This document shows, in pieces, positions 50,840-59,896 of a stretch of 64,000 bases of DNA (within the stretch, counting starts at the first letter, position 1; each line of letters opens with the position of its first letter). A program made the translations under genes and the position numbers. The stretch lies in NCBI RefSeq assembly GCF_900105245.1, contig NZ_FNSZ01000001.1, positions 5,516,001 through 5,580,000 of the forward strand. The letters run 5' to 3'. A model generated the notes under the pieces. The model made no database searches. It was not told where the DNA came from and was given only the letters and a program-made list of their open reading frames with translations. The DNA is from Streptomyces sp. 1222.5 (GTDB taxonomy: Bacteria; Actinomycetota; Actinomycetes; Streptomycetales; Streptomycetaceae).

Positions 50840-50845
50840 GGACCC

Positions 50846-51823
50846 ATGGGCGCCCACGACACGGAGATCGACGGCCTCGCCGCCGCGGAGCGGGCCGCCC
50901 TGGTGCGGGAGATCGACGCCGACGGCGCCTGGGCGGAGGACCCGGTGTGGCGGGAGGCGTTCGCCGAGGTGCCCCGGCACCTGTTCGTGCCCTACTACTA
51001 CGTGGCGGGCAGGGGCGGCTACGAGCGCCGCTGGGGCGAGAGCCCCGACCCGGGGGCCAGGGAACGCTGGGTGCGCGGCGCCTACGAGGACGTGCCGCTG
51101 GCCACCCGGCTGCGCGACGGCGAACTGCTCTCCTCCAGCAGCCAGCCCTCACTGATGGCGCGGATGCTGGTCGCCCTGCGCGTCGGGGACGGCGACCGGG
51201 TCCTGGAGGTGGGCGCGGGCACCGGCTACAACGCGGCGCTGCTCGCCCACCGGCTCGGCGACGACGACCTCGTCACCACCATCGACCTCGAACCGGAGAT
51301 CACCGAGTCGGCCCGGCAGCACCTGGCCGCCGCCGGCCACCGTCCGCCGGTCGTCACCGGCGACGGAGCGCGCGGGGTGCCCGAGCGCGCCCCCTTCGAC
51401 CGGATCATCGCCACCTGCGCGCTGTCCACCGTGCCGCGCGCCTGGCTCGCCCAGTGCCGCCCCGGGGCCCGGATCCTCACCCCGCTGGCCACCGGTCTGC
51501 TGGCGCTCACCGTGCGGGACGCCGAGCACGCCGAGGGCCGCTTCCTGCCCTCGGCCGCCTTCTTCGTACCGCTGCGCGGCGAGGGGCGGGCGGAGCCGGA
51601 GGAGGTGTCCCTGACCGGACTGCCGGCCCGGGCCCGCGAGCAGGAGCCGTTCCGCTTCCTGCTCGCGCTGACGCGGGGCGCGCTCGATCCGCTGGAGGCC
51701 CACGCGCTGTGGGAGCGCGAGGGGGAGCCGGACCGCGGACGGTACGGCGTCACGGTCGACGGCGAGCACGCCTGGGCCTGGCTGGACGACCCCGAGGGGC
51801 CGTACCTGTGGGCGCTGCCCTGA
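50846..51823 (+). CDS. Protein-L-isoaspartate O-methyltransferase-like protein
   Basis: A 325-residue protein. The PCMT block is at residues 95-215: a SSSSQPSLMARML loop, SAM motif VLEVGAGTGYNAALLA and post-motifs FDRIIATCALSTVP. PCMT repairs isoaspartyl sites; actinobacterial longer forms are less well defined and some act in lanthipeptide or graspetide pathways. A C-terminal extension of about 110 residues goes beyond the standard 210-residue enzyme. No precursor peptide was seen next to it. The ATG at 50846 has no ribosome site, so translation is probably leaderless. Confidence 0.82.
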   Translation: MGAHDTEIDGLAAAERAALVREIDADGAWAEDPVWREAFAEVPRHLFVPYYYVAGRGGYERRWGESPDPGARERWVRGAYEDVPLATRLRDGELLSSSSQPSLMARMLVALRVGDGDRVLEVGAGTGYNAALLAHRLGDDDLVTTIDLEPEITESARQHLAAAGHRPPVVTGDGARGVPERAPFDRIIATCALSTVPRAWLAQCRPGARILTPLATGLLALTVRDAEHAEGRFLPSAAFFVPLRGEGRAEPEEVSLTGLPARAREQEPFRFLLALTRGALDPLEAHALWEREGEPDRGRYGVTVDGEHAWAWLDDPEGPYLWALP

Positions 51824-51859
51824 CGGGCGCGCCCCCTGGACCCGGGCGCCCGGCGGTTC

Positions 51860-53272
51860 TCAGCCCCGGCGGATCGTGATCGTCGTCCAGGCGCCCACGT
51901 GCACCCGGTCGCCGTCCTGCAGCGGGACCGGCACGAACGGCTGGATCGGTTCCTCACCCATGTTCACCGTGGTGCCGTTCGTCGAGTTCTGGTCGACGAC
52001 CGCCCACGTGCCGTCCGGCTGCTGCACCAGCACCGCGTGCTGGTGCGAGACACCCGGGTCCTCCGGCGGCACCGACAGGTCGACGTCGGGGGTGTCGCCG
52101 GTGGAGTGCCGGCGGCGGCCGATGGTGACCTGGTTGCCGGTGAGCGTGCGCTGCTGCTCCGGGGAGTACGCGGGCAGGTTCAGACCCGCGGCCTCGGGGC
52201 CGGAGCGGTGCATCATCGCCATGAAGTAGTCGCGGTCCGGACCGATGGTCGCGGTCCAGGTGGCCCGCTGCTGCGGGAAGCCGGGGCCGGACGGGGCCTG
52301 GGTGCCGCCGGGCTGCGGGTAGCCGTAGCCGCCGCCCTGACCCGACGGGCCGGACGGGCCGGTGGACGACGGCGGGGAGAGCACCCAGTCGTCGTCACCG
52401 CCGCCGAAGGGCGCGCCGCCGGCGGACGGGCCGCCGGGGCGGCCGGTCTCCTGCGGGAACGCGGGCGGGGCGGGCGGCCCGGACTGCTGGTACGCCTGCG
52501 GGGCTCCGCCGGGACCGGCGGACGGGTTCGGACGCGACGGGTCGCCGCCGAACGCCGAGGGGCCGGGGGCGCCGGGGCCTTGGGGCGGGCCGGACGGCTC
52601 ACGGCCGAAGGGCGGCGGACCGGAGGGGCCGCCGGGCCCCTGGCCGAAACCGGGATTCTGACCGGGACCACCGCCGTAGCCGGACGGGCCACCGGCAGCC
52701 GGGCCCTGGCCGGGACCGCCGTAGCCGGACGGGCCGCCGGGGCCCTGGCCGGGGCCGCCGCCGAAGCCCTGCGCCGGGCCCGAGGGGCCCGGCGAGGTCG
52801 GCGGGCCGGCCGGGCGGCGCTCGCCGCCGAACGGCGTCGGGCCCGACGGCTCGCTGCCGAAGGACGGGATCGGCTCGGCGGGCCGGTTCATCTGCGAGGG
52901 CCGCGAGCCCTGGTACTCGTACGAGTCACCGCCGCCGTACGTCGCGCTCGGCGGCTCGAAGCGGGGCTGCGCCGGGCGCGGGGCGGCCGGCGTGTACGAG
53001 GTGGCCGTGTTGGTCAGGAAGTTCCACCGGCACTCCTCGCAGAACGGCGCACCGCCCTCCCGGGGCGTACGGCACTGCGGGCACAGCTCCGGCTCGGGCG
53101 CGCCCGGCTGCGGGCGGCCGCCGGGCTGGCCGCCCTGCGGCGGAGGGAAACCGTAACCGCCGGCGGGCGGGGGCGGCGGAGGGGGCGGAGGTACGGCACC
53201 GGCCATGCGGTGACCGCAGACCTCGCACCAGTCGTCGGAACCCGACTGGTGTCCGTTCGGGCAGGTCGGCAT
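51860..53272 (-). CDS. FHA-domain protein with zinc ribbons and Pro/Gly-rich linker
   Basis: 470 residues. The N-terminus has two CxxC zinc-ribbon pairs (WCEVCGH and FCEEC types) within the first 80 residues. A long Pro/Gly/Ser/Gln linker spans about 85-340. The C-terminal FHA domain (about 375-468) has VTIGRRRHSTGDTPDVDLSV, DPGVSHQHAVLVQQPDG and the NSTNGTTVN phosphothreonine-binding loop. It is the likely phosphopeptide reader for the kinase in this cluster. It is far longer than GarA/OdhI and has no TxxTS-type phosphosite that I can point to. It starts 57 bases after the VWA gene. Confidence 0.9.
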   Translation of the reverse strand: MPTCPNGHQSGSDDWCEVCGHRMAGAVPPPPPPPPPAGGYGFPPPQGGQPGGRPQPGAPEPELCPQCRTPREGGAPFCEECRWNFLTNTATSYTPAAPRPAQPRFEPPSATYGGGDSYEYQGSRPSQMNRPAEPIPSFGSEPSGPTPFGGERRPAGPPTSPGPSGPAQGFGGGPGQGPGGPSGYGGPGQGPAAGGPSGYGGGPGQNPGFGQGPGGPSGPPPFGREPSGPPQGPGAPGPSAFGGDPSRPNPSAGPGGAPQAYQQSGPPAPPAFPQETGRPGGPSAGGAPFGGGDDDWVLSPPSSTGPSGPSGQGGGYGYPQPGGTQAPSGPGFPQQRATWTATIGPDRDYFMAMMHRSGPEAAGLNLPAYSPEQQRTLTGNQVTIGRRRHSTGDTPDVDLSVPPEDPGVSHQHAVLVQQPDGTWAVVDQNSTNGTTVNMGEEPIQPFVPVPLQDGDRVHVGAWTTITIRRG

Positions 53273-53329
53273 GTCGGTGCTTCCCCTTCTCCTAAGGGTC
53301 GGTCTGGATGGCTCGGATCGCTTCCAGCG

Positions 53330-54673
53330 TCACTTCTTTACACGAACAGTCTTTGTGGACCGGGTCTCCAGAGTCATCTCGTCCGCCTCCGCGACCCTCG
53401 TCTTCAACCGCACAGTACCTGTCGCGGCGTCGACCACGTCCACCACCTTCGCAAGCAGTTTCGCAGTATCCGCGTTCCCCGAGACATTGGCGAGCTGAAC
53501 AGCGCGCCCCAGTTTCGCCGTTGCTCCGTCGAAATCGCCCGCTTTGCGCAGATCGAGCCCTTGCTGGATGGCTTGTGCCAGTTCGGCCTGCCCGGTGTAG
53601 TGGGCGACCTGGGGGTTGATCGACGTGGAGGCCGCCATGTCGTCGGTCCACACGGCCCGTACGAGACCCTGGGCGCCGAGGTTCTGCGCCGACCCGTCCG
53701 GCTGCGGGACGACGAGCGAGACCCGGGCGGCGAGCATCTCCTGACCGAGACCGGCCGCCGGGACCTCCACGCACAGGTGGTAGTCGCGGGACTCGTCACC
53801 CCAGGACCCGGTGGGGTAGTCCCCGGCGCGCGGCCCGGCCTCGGTGCGTCTGCCGGTCAAGTCCGCCACGGTGGGCGCGACTTGCTTGACGTACCGGATG
53901 GTGGTGCCGACCGGCGTCCACACCCGCAGGGCGACGTCGGCGACCTCCTTGCCCATCGCCGTCTCCATCATCCGCGTGAAGTCGGCGGCCAGCCCCGCCG
54001 GATCGGCCACGATGTCGGCGGTGCCGAGCAGCGCCGAGGCGATCCCTGTGACTTCTTTCACTTCCCAGTCGGTGCCCACGCCCCGCGCGTCACAGGTGAA
54101 CCGGCCCGCGCACGCCTCCAGCGCGGCCCTCAGGTCCTCCGGCGACTCGTGCTCGTTGCGGCCGTCGGTGAGCAGGATGCCGTGCCGGATGGTGACGTCC
54201 GCGGAGGACAGCAGCCGGTCGGCGAGCCGCAGCCAGGTCCCGATGGCCGTACCGCCGCCCGCGCTGAGTCGCCGCAGGGCCCGCTTGGCCTGCTCGCGGG
54301 TGGCGGCGTCGGCGACCGCGAGCCGCCCGCCGCCCGGATAGACCTCCTGCGCCACGTGCGTGCCGCCGATCACCGCGAAATGGGTGCCGTCGCGCAGGGT
54401 GTCGACCGCTGCGGCCGTGGCGTCCCGGGCGTTGCGCATCTTGGTCGGCGGGTAGTCCATGGAGCCGGAGCAGTCGACCATGATCGCCACCGCGGCGGAG
54501 GGGCGCCCGCCCGCCGTGTACACCGGCGCGGCGATCGCGCTGCCGACGGTGCCGCCGCCCGTCGCCGTCACGGTGACGATGGCGTTGACCTCGCGGCCGC
54601 CCTCCGGCAGGTACTCGTTCTGGTAGACGTCCATCGAGAACTGCGGCACGTTCGACTTGGCGAAAATGGCCAT
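53330..54673 (-). CDS. VWA-domain protein
   Basis: 447 residues. Residues 1-45 form a beta-rich lead (MAIFAKSNVPQFSMDVYQNE). The VWA domain follows at 65-240 with MIDAS IMVDCSGSMDYPP and GILLTDGRNEHESPEDL. Residues 260-390 are an immunoglobulin-like region, and the C-terminal 80 residues are helical (LAQAIQQGLDLRKAGDFDGA), TPR-like. There is no signal peptide. It is a cytoplasmic scaffold or sensor in kinase/phosphatase clusters; the exact role is unknown. The start is the ATG at 54673, preceded by a purine-rich AGGGGGAG. Confidence 0.87.
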   Translation of the reverse strand: MAIFAKSNVPQFSMDVYQNEYLPEGGREVNAIVTVTATGGGTVGSAIAAPVYTAGGRPSAAVAIMVDCSGSMDYPPTKMRNARDATAAAVDTLRDGTHFAVIGGTHVAQEVYPGGGRLAVADAATREQAKRALRRLSAGGGTAIGTWLRLADRLLSSADVTIRHGILLTDGRNEHESPEDLRAALEACAGRFTCDARGVGTDWEVKEVTGIASALLGTADIVADPAGLAADFTRMMETAMGKEVADVALRVWTPVGTTIRYVKQVAPTVADLTGRRTEAGPRAGDYPTGSWGDESRDYHLCVEVPAAGLGQEMLAARVSLVVPQPDGSAQNLGAQGLVRAVWTDDMAASTSINPQVAHYTGQAELAQAIQQGLDLRKAGDFDGATAKLGRAVQLANVSGNADTAKLLAKVVDVVDAATGTVRLKTRVAEADEMTLETRSTKTVRVKK

Positions 54674-54799
54674 GCTTGTTCGACTCCCCCTAGACAGCAC
54701 CCCGCTGACGCGAGGCGGTGGTGTGGACGGGCCGGTCCCCTCCGGCCCGCCGCCGCTTCCCCGTCCCCCACGGCGTCGTGCACGCCGTTTTGTACGGCC

Positions 54800-56113
54800 T
54801 CAGGCCGATACTGCCCCCTGCGGAGGCGCCGGGAACGGCAGGACCGCCACTGTTACGTTGTCGTGGCCCCCGCCGTCCAGGGCGTGCCCCACGAGCACCC
54901 GGGCGCTGTGCAGCGGTCGTACCGCCGCGTCCGGGGGCACGATCTCGGACATCTCCTCGGCCGTCTCGGCGTAGTTCCACAGGCCGTCGGTGCACACCAC
55001 CAGGACACCGGGGCGGTCCGGTTTGAAGGAGGCGGTGTGCGGCTCCAGTTCGTAGGCGTCCGCGCCGAGCCAGCCGGTGATGGCGTGCGCGCGCTCGTCG
55101 GCGTACGCCTCGGCCTCGCTCATCAGGCCGGCGGCGACCATCTGCGCGGCCCAGGAGTCGTCCTCGGTCAGCCGGGCCGGGGGCGCGTCGGCGTCGCGGG
55201 GCACCCAGTAGACGCGGCTGTCGCCGACCCAGCCGACGACCAGCAGCCCGGAGGTGACGACCGCGCCGACGATCGTGCAGGCCGGGGCGTTCTGGTGCGG
55301 GGAGTGCTCGCGGGCCGTGGCCGGCTCCTCGGCGAGCGCGTTGACGGCCTGCGCCGCGGCGACGATCGCCTCGTGCATGGCCGCCTGCGGATGGGTGCCC
55401 CGTGGCAGGGCGGCCAGCAGGGTGTCCCCGGCCACCCGGGAGGCGGCCATCGAGGCGTCGTCGGGCCGGGTCGCCGAGGAGACCCCGTCGCAGACGACGG
55501 CCAGCGCCGCGGGCGTGCCGTCGGGCAGCGTGGTGTGAGCCACGGCGAAGGAGTCCTCGTTGCGGTGGTGACGCAGCCCGCGGTCGCTGACGACGGCGAC
55601 CGGACCCGACTCCCGCTCCATGTGGTCGCGTTCGCGGGGCTGGGCGTGCCCGCAGTTCTCGCAGTAGCCGTCGCTGTCCACCCGGCCCGCCCGGCAGGCC
55701 ACACACACCTGCGCCGGTACGGCGGCCGCGGCGACATCGGCGGACGCCCGCGGGTCGGGTGCCTGCAGCGGGTACTCGTCGGGCTCGGCCGGCCGGTCGA
55801 AGCGGACACCGGGCGTGGCCGGTTCCCCGTCGGCGGGCAGGGGCTTGCCACCCGAGTCGGTGCCCGCCAGGTCGGTCGGCAGATGCGCCGCGGGCGGGGT
55901 GCCGCCGGAGCCGGCCGGCTCCGGGGCCGGCCAGTCCACGCCGTCCCCGGCCGCGGCGGACCCGGTCATGGTGAGCGTCGGAAGGTCCTGCGGCGCGGCG
56001 GGCACCACCGATAGGTCGTGACCGCACGCTCCGCAGAACAGGTCACCCGTCTCGACGGGTTCCGCGCAGCTCGGGCACTTCGGCAGTGCGGCCTGCTGGG
56101 GCATCTGCGACAT
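54800..56113 (-). CDS. PP2C-family serine/threonine phosphatase with zinc ribbons
   Basis: 437 residues. The N-terminus has a CPSC...FCGAC ribbon; a second CVAC...YCENC ribbon lies near 136-156, and the PP2C domain covers about 170-432. Metal-site motifs are present: DRGLRHHRNEDSFAV, VVCDGVSSATR, GWVGDSRVYWVP, VLVVCTDGLW and GGHDNVTVAVL. It should reverse phosphorylation by the kinase encoded directly upstream. The ATG at 56113 is four bases after the kinase stop; TTG 56116 is an alternative. Confidence 0.92.
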   Translation of the reverse strand: MSQMPQQAALPKCPSCAEPVETGDLFCGACGHDLSVVPAAPQDLPTLTMTGSAAAGDGVDWPAPEPAGSGGTPPAAHLPTDLAGTDSGGKPLPADGEPATPGVRFDRPAEPDEYPLQAPDPRASADVAAAAVPAQVCVACRAGRVDSDGYCENCGHAQPRERDHMERESGPVAVVSDRGLRHHRNEDSFAVAHTTLPDGTPAALAVVCDGVSSATRPDDASMAASRVAGDTLLAALPRGTHPQAAMHEAIVAAAQAVNALAEEPATAREHSPHQNAPACTIVGAVVTSGLLVVGWVGDSRVYWVPRDADAPPARLTEDDSWAAQMVAAGLMSEAEAYADERAHAITGWLGADAYELEPHTASFKPDRPGVLVVCTDGLWNYAETAEEMSEIVPPDAAVRPLHSARVLVGHALDGGGHDNVTVAVLPFPAPPQGAVSA

Positions 56114-56116
56114 CAA

Positions 56117-58576
56117 CTACACCCACGTCCGGGGGCGGTAACGGTTGGCCCGTTCCACCAGTTCGATCCTCTCGTCGCCGCCGGGCGCCAGCCGGGCCAG
56201 CGTGCGGTAGGCGCGCTCCAGGCCGAAGCGGAGACCCCGCTCGTCCAGGCCGCTGCCCAGCAGCACCCGTCCGCCGGCGGCCGGCGGGGCGGTGCCCTGG
56301 CCTCCGGAGAGTATCCAGTCCAGTGCGCAACCGAGCACCTCCACCGACAACTGCTCGCGGCGCGCCGGGTCGAGACCGTACGCCTGGAGCGCCTCGACCT
56401 GTCCGGCGGCGGCGGTCAGGTCGTCCAGGAACGGTACGTCACCGGCGGTCGCCGTGCGCTGTCTGAGCCGTGCCCGGACGGCGGCGACCCGGGCGGCCGT
56501 GTAGTGGATGGAGGACTCCGGCACCGACTCCAGCGTCGTCACGGCGCTGTGCCGGTCCCCGGCCGCGAGCTGCACCCGGGCCAGGCCGAAGGCCGTGCTC
56601 ACGAAGCTCGGATCGGTCGCCCACACCAGGTGGTAGTACTCGGCGGCATTGTCCAACTGGCCCAGCACCTCCGCGCACAGACCGAGCGCCAGCTTGGGCG
56701 CGGCCTCGCCGGGGAAGGCGTCGTAGATCGCGTCGAAGGCGAGCGCGGCGCCCTCGTGGTCACCGGTGACCAGGGCGGTCACACCCCGGTACCACACCAC
56801 TCGCCAGTCGTCCGGCCGTTCCTCGTCCAGCTCGGCCAGGGCCGACGCGGCGGCCCCCTGGTCGCCGCTCTCCAGCCGGGCGCGGATCAGCCGCAGCCGG
56901 GTTTCCACGGTCCGGGCGGGCGCCGCGTCCAGCGCGCTGATCAGCTCGGCCGGGGCGGAGGCCATCAGGCCCGCGAGGAAACCGGCGTCGGCGTCGTTCG
57001 GGTCGACCAGCGGGACCGGCAGGGCGAGCGCGGCGGCCGGCACGTCGACGGGCCTGACCAGGGACGGCGGCGGCAGGACGGGCGCGGACCCGGCGGTGCC
57101 TCCCGGCCGGCTCCCCAGCCGGGACACGTCCCCTGCCAGGCGCGGGAACAACTCCGTGTCCGTGACCCGCAGTTCGGGCCCGAACAGCGTCGACAGCGCG
57201 GGCCGCGCCTGCCCGGTCTGCAGCGAGACGACCTCACGCAGGACGCCGGTCAGCTGCTCGGACATCTCCTGCGCGGAGGCGAACCGGCGGGCCGGGTCCG
57301 GATCGGTGGCACGGACCAGCAGCCGGTAGAAGGACTCGTACCGGCGGAAGACCTCGATGTTGTCCGGGTCGGGCAGCGAGTCCACGAAGACGTTCGTGTA
57401 GCCCTGGAAGTCGAACGTCAGCACCGCGAGCGTACGGCCCACCGTGTACAGGTCGCTCGCCACGGACGGGCCGACCTCGGCGACCTCCGGCGCCTGGTAG
57501 CCGACCGTGCCGTAGATCGCCGACTCGTCGTCGTCCATGCGGCGCACGGCGCCCATGTCGATCAGCTTGAGCTGGTCCTCGGTCTGGATGGCGTTGTCGA
57601 CCTTGAAGTCGCAGTACAGCAGGTTGCGGCTGTGCAGATGACCGAGCGCCTCCAGCGCCTCGATGCCGTACGCGCAGGCCTGCTCCACCGGCAGCGGGTC
57701 GCGCCTGCCGTCCGGCGTGCGGCGGGCGTTCGCGATCTCCTTGAGCGACTTGCCGCCGACGTACTCCATGACGATGTAGCCGTCGAGGGAGCCGGTGCGC
57801 TGGTCGAGGTGCTCGACGAAGTTGTAGATCCGCACGATGTTGGCGTGCTCGATCTCCGCGAGGAAGCGCCGCTCGGAGATCGCGGCGGCCATCGCGTCCT
57901 GGTCGCCGGTGTCCAGCAGACCCTTCAGCACCACCCACCGGTCGGACACCGCACGGTCCACCGCCAGGTAGACCCAGCCGAGCCCGCCGTGCGCGAGGCA
58001 GCCCGCCACCTCGTACTGGCCGTGCACGATGTCCCCGGCCTTCAGCTTCGGCACGAAGGAGTACGGGTGCCCGCACTTGGTGCAGAAGCCCTCCGTGCGG
58101 CCCGGCCGCTCGCCCCGGGCCCGGCCGACCGGCGCCCCGCAGTCCGACCGCGAGCAGAACCGCTTCCGCTCCGGCACCTCCGGGTTCGCCAGCACCATCG
58201 CGCGCGGGTCCGGCCGCGGCACCTGCGGCACGCTCACCAGACCGGCGCCCAGCCGGCCGCGCGTCGACGTACCGGACGCGGAGCCGGAGCTGCGCACCGA
58301 CACCGAGCGGCCGGTCGACTTCCCCGACAGGGACCGGGAGAGCCGCCCGGACACCGAGCGGCGCGACTTGGACGACTGCGAGGAGGTCCGCGCGCTGCGC
58401 GAACTGCCGCTGTCCGCCGCGCCCCTGGTGACACCGGTGGGCGGCGAGCCGACCATGCCGTTCGCGGCCACCACGGGCGCGAGACCGCAGGTGTCGCAGT
58501 ACAGCTCGCCGCCGCCGACGTCCTCGTACGTCCCCTCGCAGCCCGGCCGCTGGCACGTCTGCCCCGGCTGACTCAT
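56117..58576 (-). CDS. pknG: PknG-like serine/threonine protein kinase with zinc ribbon and TPR domain
   Basis: 819 residues with the PknG layout: a rubredoxin-like metal region (FCSRSDCGAPVG and FCTKCGHPYSF, about 138-180), kinase domain 185-420, then TPR repeats to the C-terminus. The kinase has VVLKGLL (Lys), LLYCDFKVDN (catalytic Asp in the PknG-type YCDFK motif), LIDMGAVRRMDD (DFG variant DMG) and GYQAPEV. An extra CxxC pair and a Ser/Arg/Thr-rich stretch precede it. In mycobacteria PknG phosphorylates GarA and controls glutamate metabolism and the TCA cycle. GlnH- and GlnX-like genes upstream support the same pathway here. It is coupled to the preceding gene by a 4-base overlap. Confidence 0.9.
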   Translation of the reverse strand: MSQPGQTCQRPGCEGTYEDVGGGELYCDTCGLAPVVAANGMVGSPPTGVTRGAADSGSSRSARTSSQSSKSRRSVSGRLSRSLSGKSTGRSVSVRSSGSASGTSTRGRLGAGLVSVPQVPRPDPRAMVLANPEVPERKRFCSRSDCGAPVGRARGERPGRTEGFCTKCGHPYSFVPKLKAGDIVHGQYEVAGCLAHGGLGWVYLAVDRAVSDRWVVLKGLLDTGDQDAMAAAISERRFLAEIEHANIVRIYNFVEHLDQRTGSLDGYIVMEYVGGKSLKEIANARRTPDGRRDPLPVEQACAYGIEALEALGHLHSRNLLYCDFKVDNAIQTEDQLKLIDMGAVRRMDDDESAIYGTVGYQAPEVAEVGPSVASDLYTVGRTLAVLTFDFQGYTNVFVDSLPDPDNIEVFRRYESFYRLLVRATDPDPARRFASAQEMSEQLTGVLREVVSLQTGQARPALSTLFGPELRVTDTELFPRLAGDVSRLGSRPGGTAGSAPVLPPPSLVRPVDVPAAALALPVPLVDPNDADAGFLAGLMASAPAELISALDAAPARTVETRLRLIRARLESGDQGAAASALAELDEERPDDWRVVWYRGVTALVTGDHEGAALAFDAIYDAFPGEAAPKLALGLCAEVLGQLDNAAEYYHLVWATDPSFVSTAFGLARVQLAAGDRHSAVTTLESVPESSIHYTAARVAAVRARLRQRTATAGDVPFLDDLTAAAGQVEALQAYGLDPARREQLSVEVLGCALDWILSGGQGTAPPAAGGRVLLGSGLDERGLRFGLERAYRTLARLAPGGDERIELVERANRYRPRTWV

Positions 58577-59847
58577 GACTGGTCCCCCTTACGGTCCTCC
58601 GGCGCCCCCGGGCCGCCGAGCAGCTCGGTCGCCAGCCGCTGGTAGCGCAGCACGGCCTGTTCGGCCACCCGCAGATCGCAGGGCGCGCTCCACAGCATCC
58701 GCCGGGCCGCGTCGTACCGCTCGATCAGGAACGGGTCCTCGGCGAGTCCGTGCCGGGCGACCTTCGCCCGGTAGGCGTCGAGCCGGCCGCGCAGCTCGGC
58801 GCGGACCGCGAGCGGTGCGGTGACCGCGGTCAGCGACTCGCGGGCGCGCAGCAGTTCGTCCTCCGCCTTCTGCTCCAGGGACTCCAGCAGCGGGGACAGC
58901 CGGTGCCACTGCGCCTGCCTGCGGTACTCGGCGGCCGTCGCCAGCTGCTCCTGCAGCACGGTCGGCGGACCGCTGACCACCGGCACCTCGGTGGCGGCGA
59001 TCTTCGCCAGCACCTCGCCGCGCGCCGTGCGGGCCTCGGCGAGGGTGCGGTCGGCGCGTGAGAGCACGTCCCGCAGCCGGATCAGCCGCGCCTCGGCGTC
59101 CTGCCGGACGGTGAGCACGGCGTCGATCTCCCGCCGCACGTCCTCCAGGGCGCGCGCCTCCCGGTCGTACACCGTGGTGTCCGGGCGGCCCCCGCCGGGC
59201 GCCGAACTGCCCTCGGCGGGCACCCAGAACGCGAGCGGGTCGGAGACGACGTCCTCGCGCAGTTTGGTCAGCGTGCGGGTGATCCGCTCCAGGTCGTCAC
59301 CGGAGGGGTGCTCGCCCGGGCGGACGCCGACGGAGTGCGCGAGCCTGCGGGTGCGCTGGAGCTCCGCGGCGAGTAAATCGATCCGGGCGGGCAGCGCCGA
59401 CCAGACGGCGTCCGCGGCGACGACCATGTCCAGGCTCGTCGCGTACAGCTCGTTCATCCGGTCCACCAGGGAGGACAGCGTGAACGTCTCGCTCAGCGTG
59501 CCGTCCCCGGCGACGGTGACGGACTCGCCGCGCAGCCGCTCGGTCAGCTCCACCAGGTCCTCGCGGCTGGACCAGCGGCGCCGGGCACGGATCTCGCGGG
59601 CGGCGCGCAATGCGTCCGCGTAGGCGTCGAAGTACCCCCACAGCAGGGTGATCCGGGCGTCGGCGGCCTGCCAGCGCTCCTTGGTGAGACCGGTCAGTTC
59701 GGCACCCTCGAGGAGTCTGCGGCCCGCATGGTCCTGCAGCGCAAGCAGCGAGGTCTCGATCGCCTCGTGCTCCTGGCCGAGCCGCGCCAGCGCACGGTCC
59801 ACCTCGTCCCGGTCCATCACCGGCCCGGCGGGGTCCGTGACGCCCAT
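58573..59847 (-). CDS. Coiled-coil protein of the GlnX-GlnH-PknG cluster
   Basis: 424 residues, almost entirely alpha-helical, with heptad-like stretches (LEDVRREIDAVLTVRQDAEA and LEQKAEDELLRARESLTAV). There is no signal peptide or membrane segment. No domain is recognised. Its position between the binding protein and the kinase, overlapping the kinase start by four bases, suggests a cytoplasmic adaptor between the sensor and PknG. That role is an inference. Confidence 0.78.
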   Translation of the reverse strand: MGVTDPAGPVMDRDEVDRALARLGQEHEAIETSLLALQDHAGRRLLEGAELTGLTKERWQAADARITLLWGYFDAYADALRAAREIRARRRWSSREDLVELTERLRGESVTVAGDGTLSETFTLSSLVDRMNELYATSLDMVVAADAVWSALPARIDLLAAELQRTRRLAHSVGVRPGEHPSGDDLERITRTLTKLREDVVSDPLAFWVPAEGSSAPGGGRPDTTVYDREARALEDVRREIDAVLTVRQDAEARLIRLRDVLSRADRTLAEARTARGEVLAKIAATEVPVVSGPPTVLQEQLATAAEYRRQAQWHRLSPLLESLEQKAEDELLRARESLTAVTAPLAVRAELRGRLDAYRAKVARHGLAEDPFLIERYDAARRMLWSAPCDLRVAEQAVLRYQRLATELLGGPGAPEDRKGDQS

Positions 59848-59896
59848 CGATCACCTCTCGCTTGCTGTCCGGTCGGCCTGTCGTCCATCACGGCGT

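Noticed and set aside
50846..51823. Possible lanthipeptide or graspetide cluster because of the PCMT-like methyltransferase
   Set aside because: No ATP-grasp ligase, LanM/LanB-type enzyme or precursor peptide is visible on either side.
51899..56014. A 1371-codon plus-strand open frame opposite the FHA, VWA and phosphatase genes
   Set aside because: It has low-complexity Arg/Gly/Ala-rich composition and no domain, and it lies antisense to three genes with intact motifs. It is a GC artefact.
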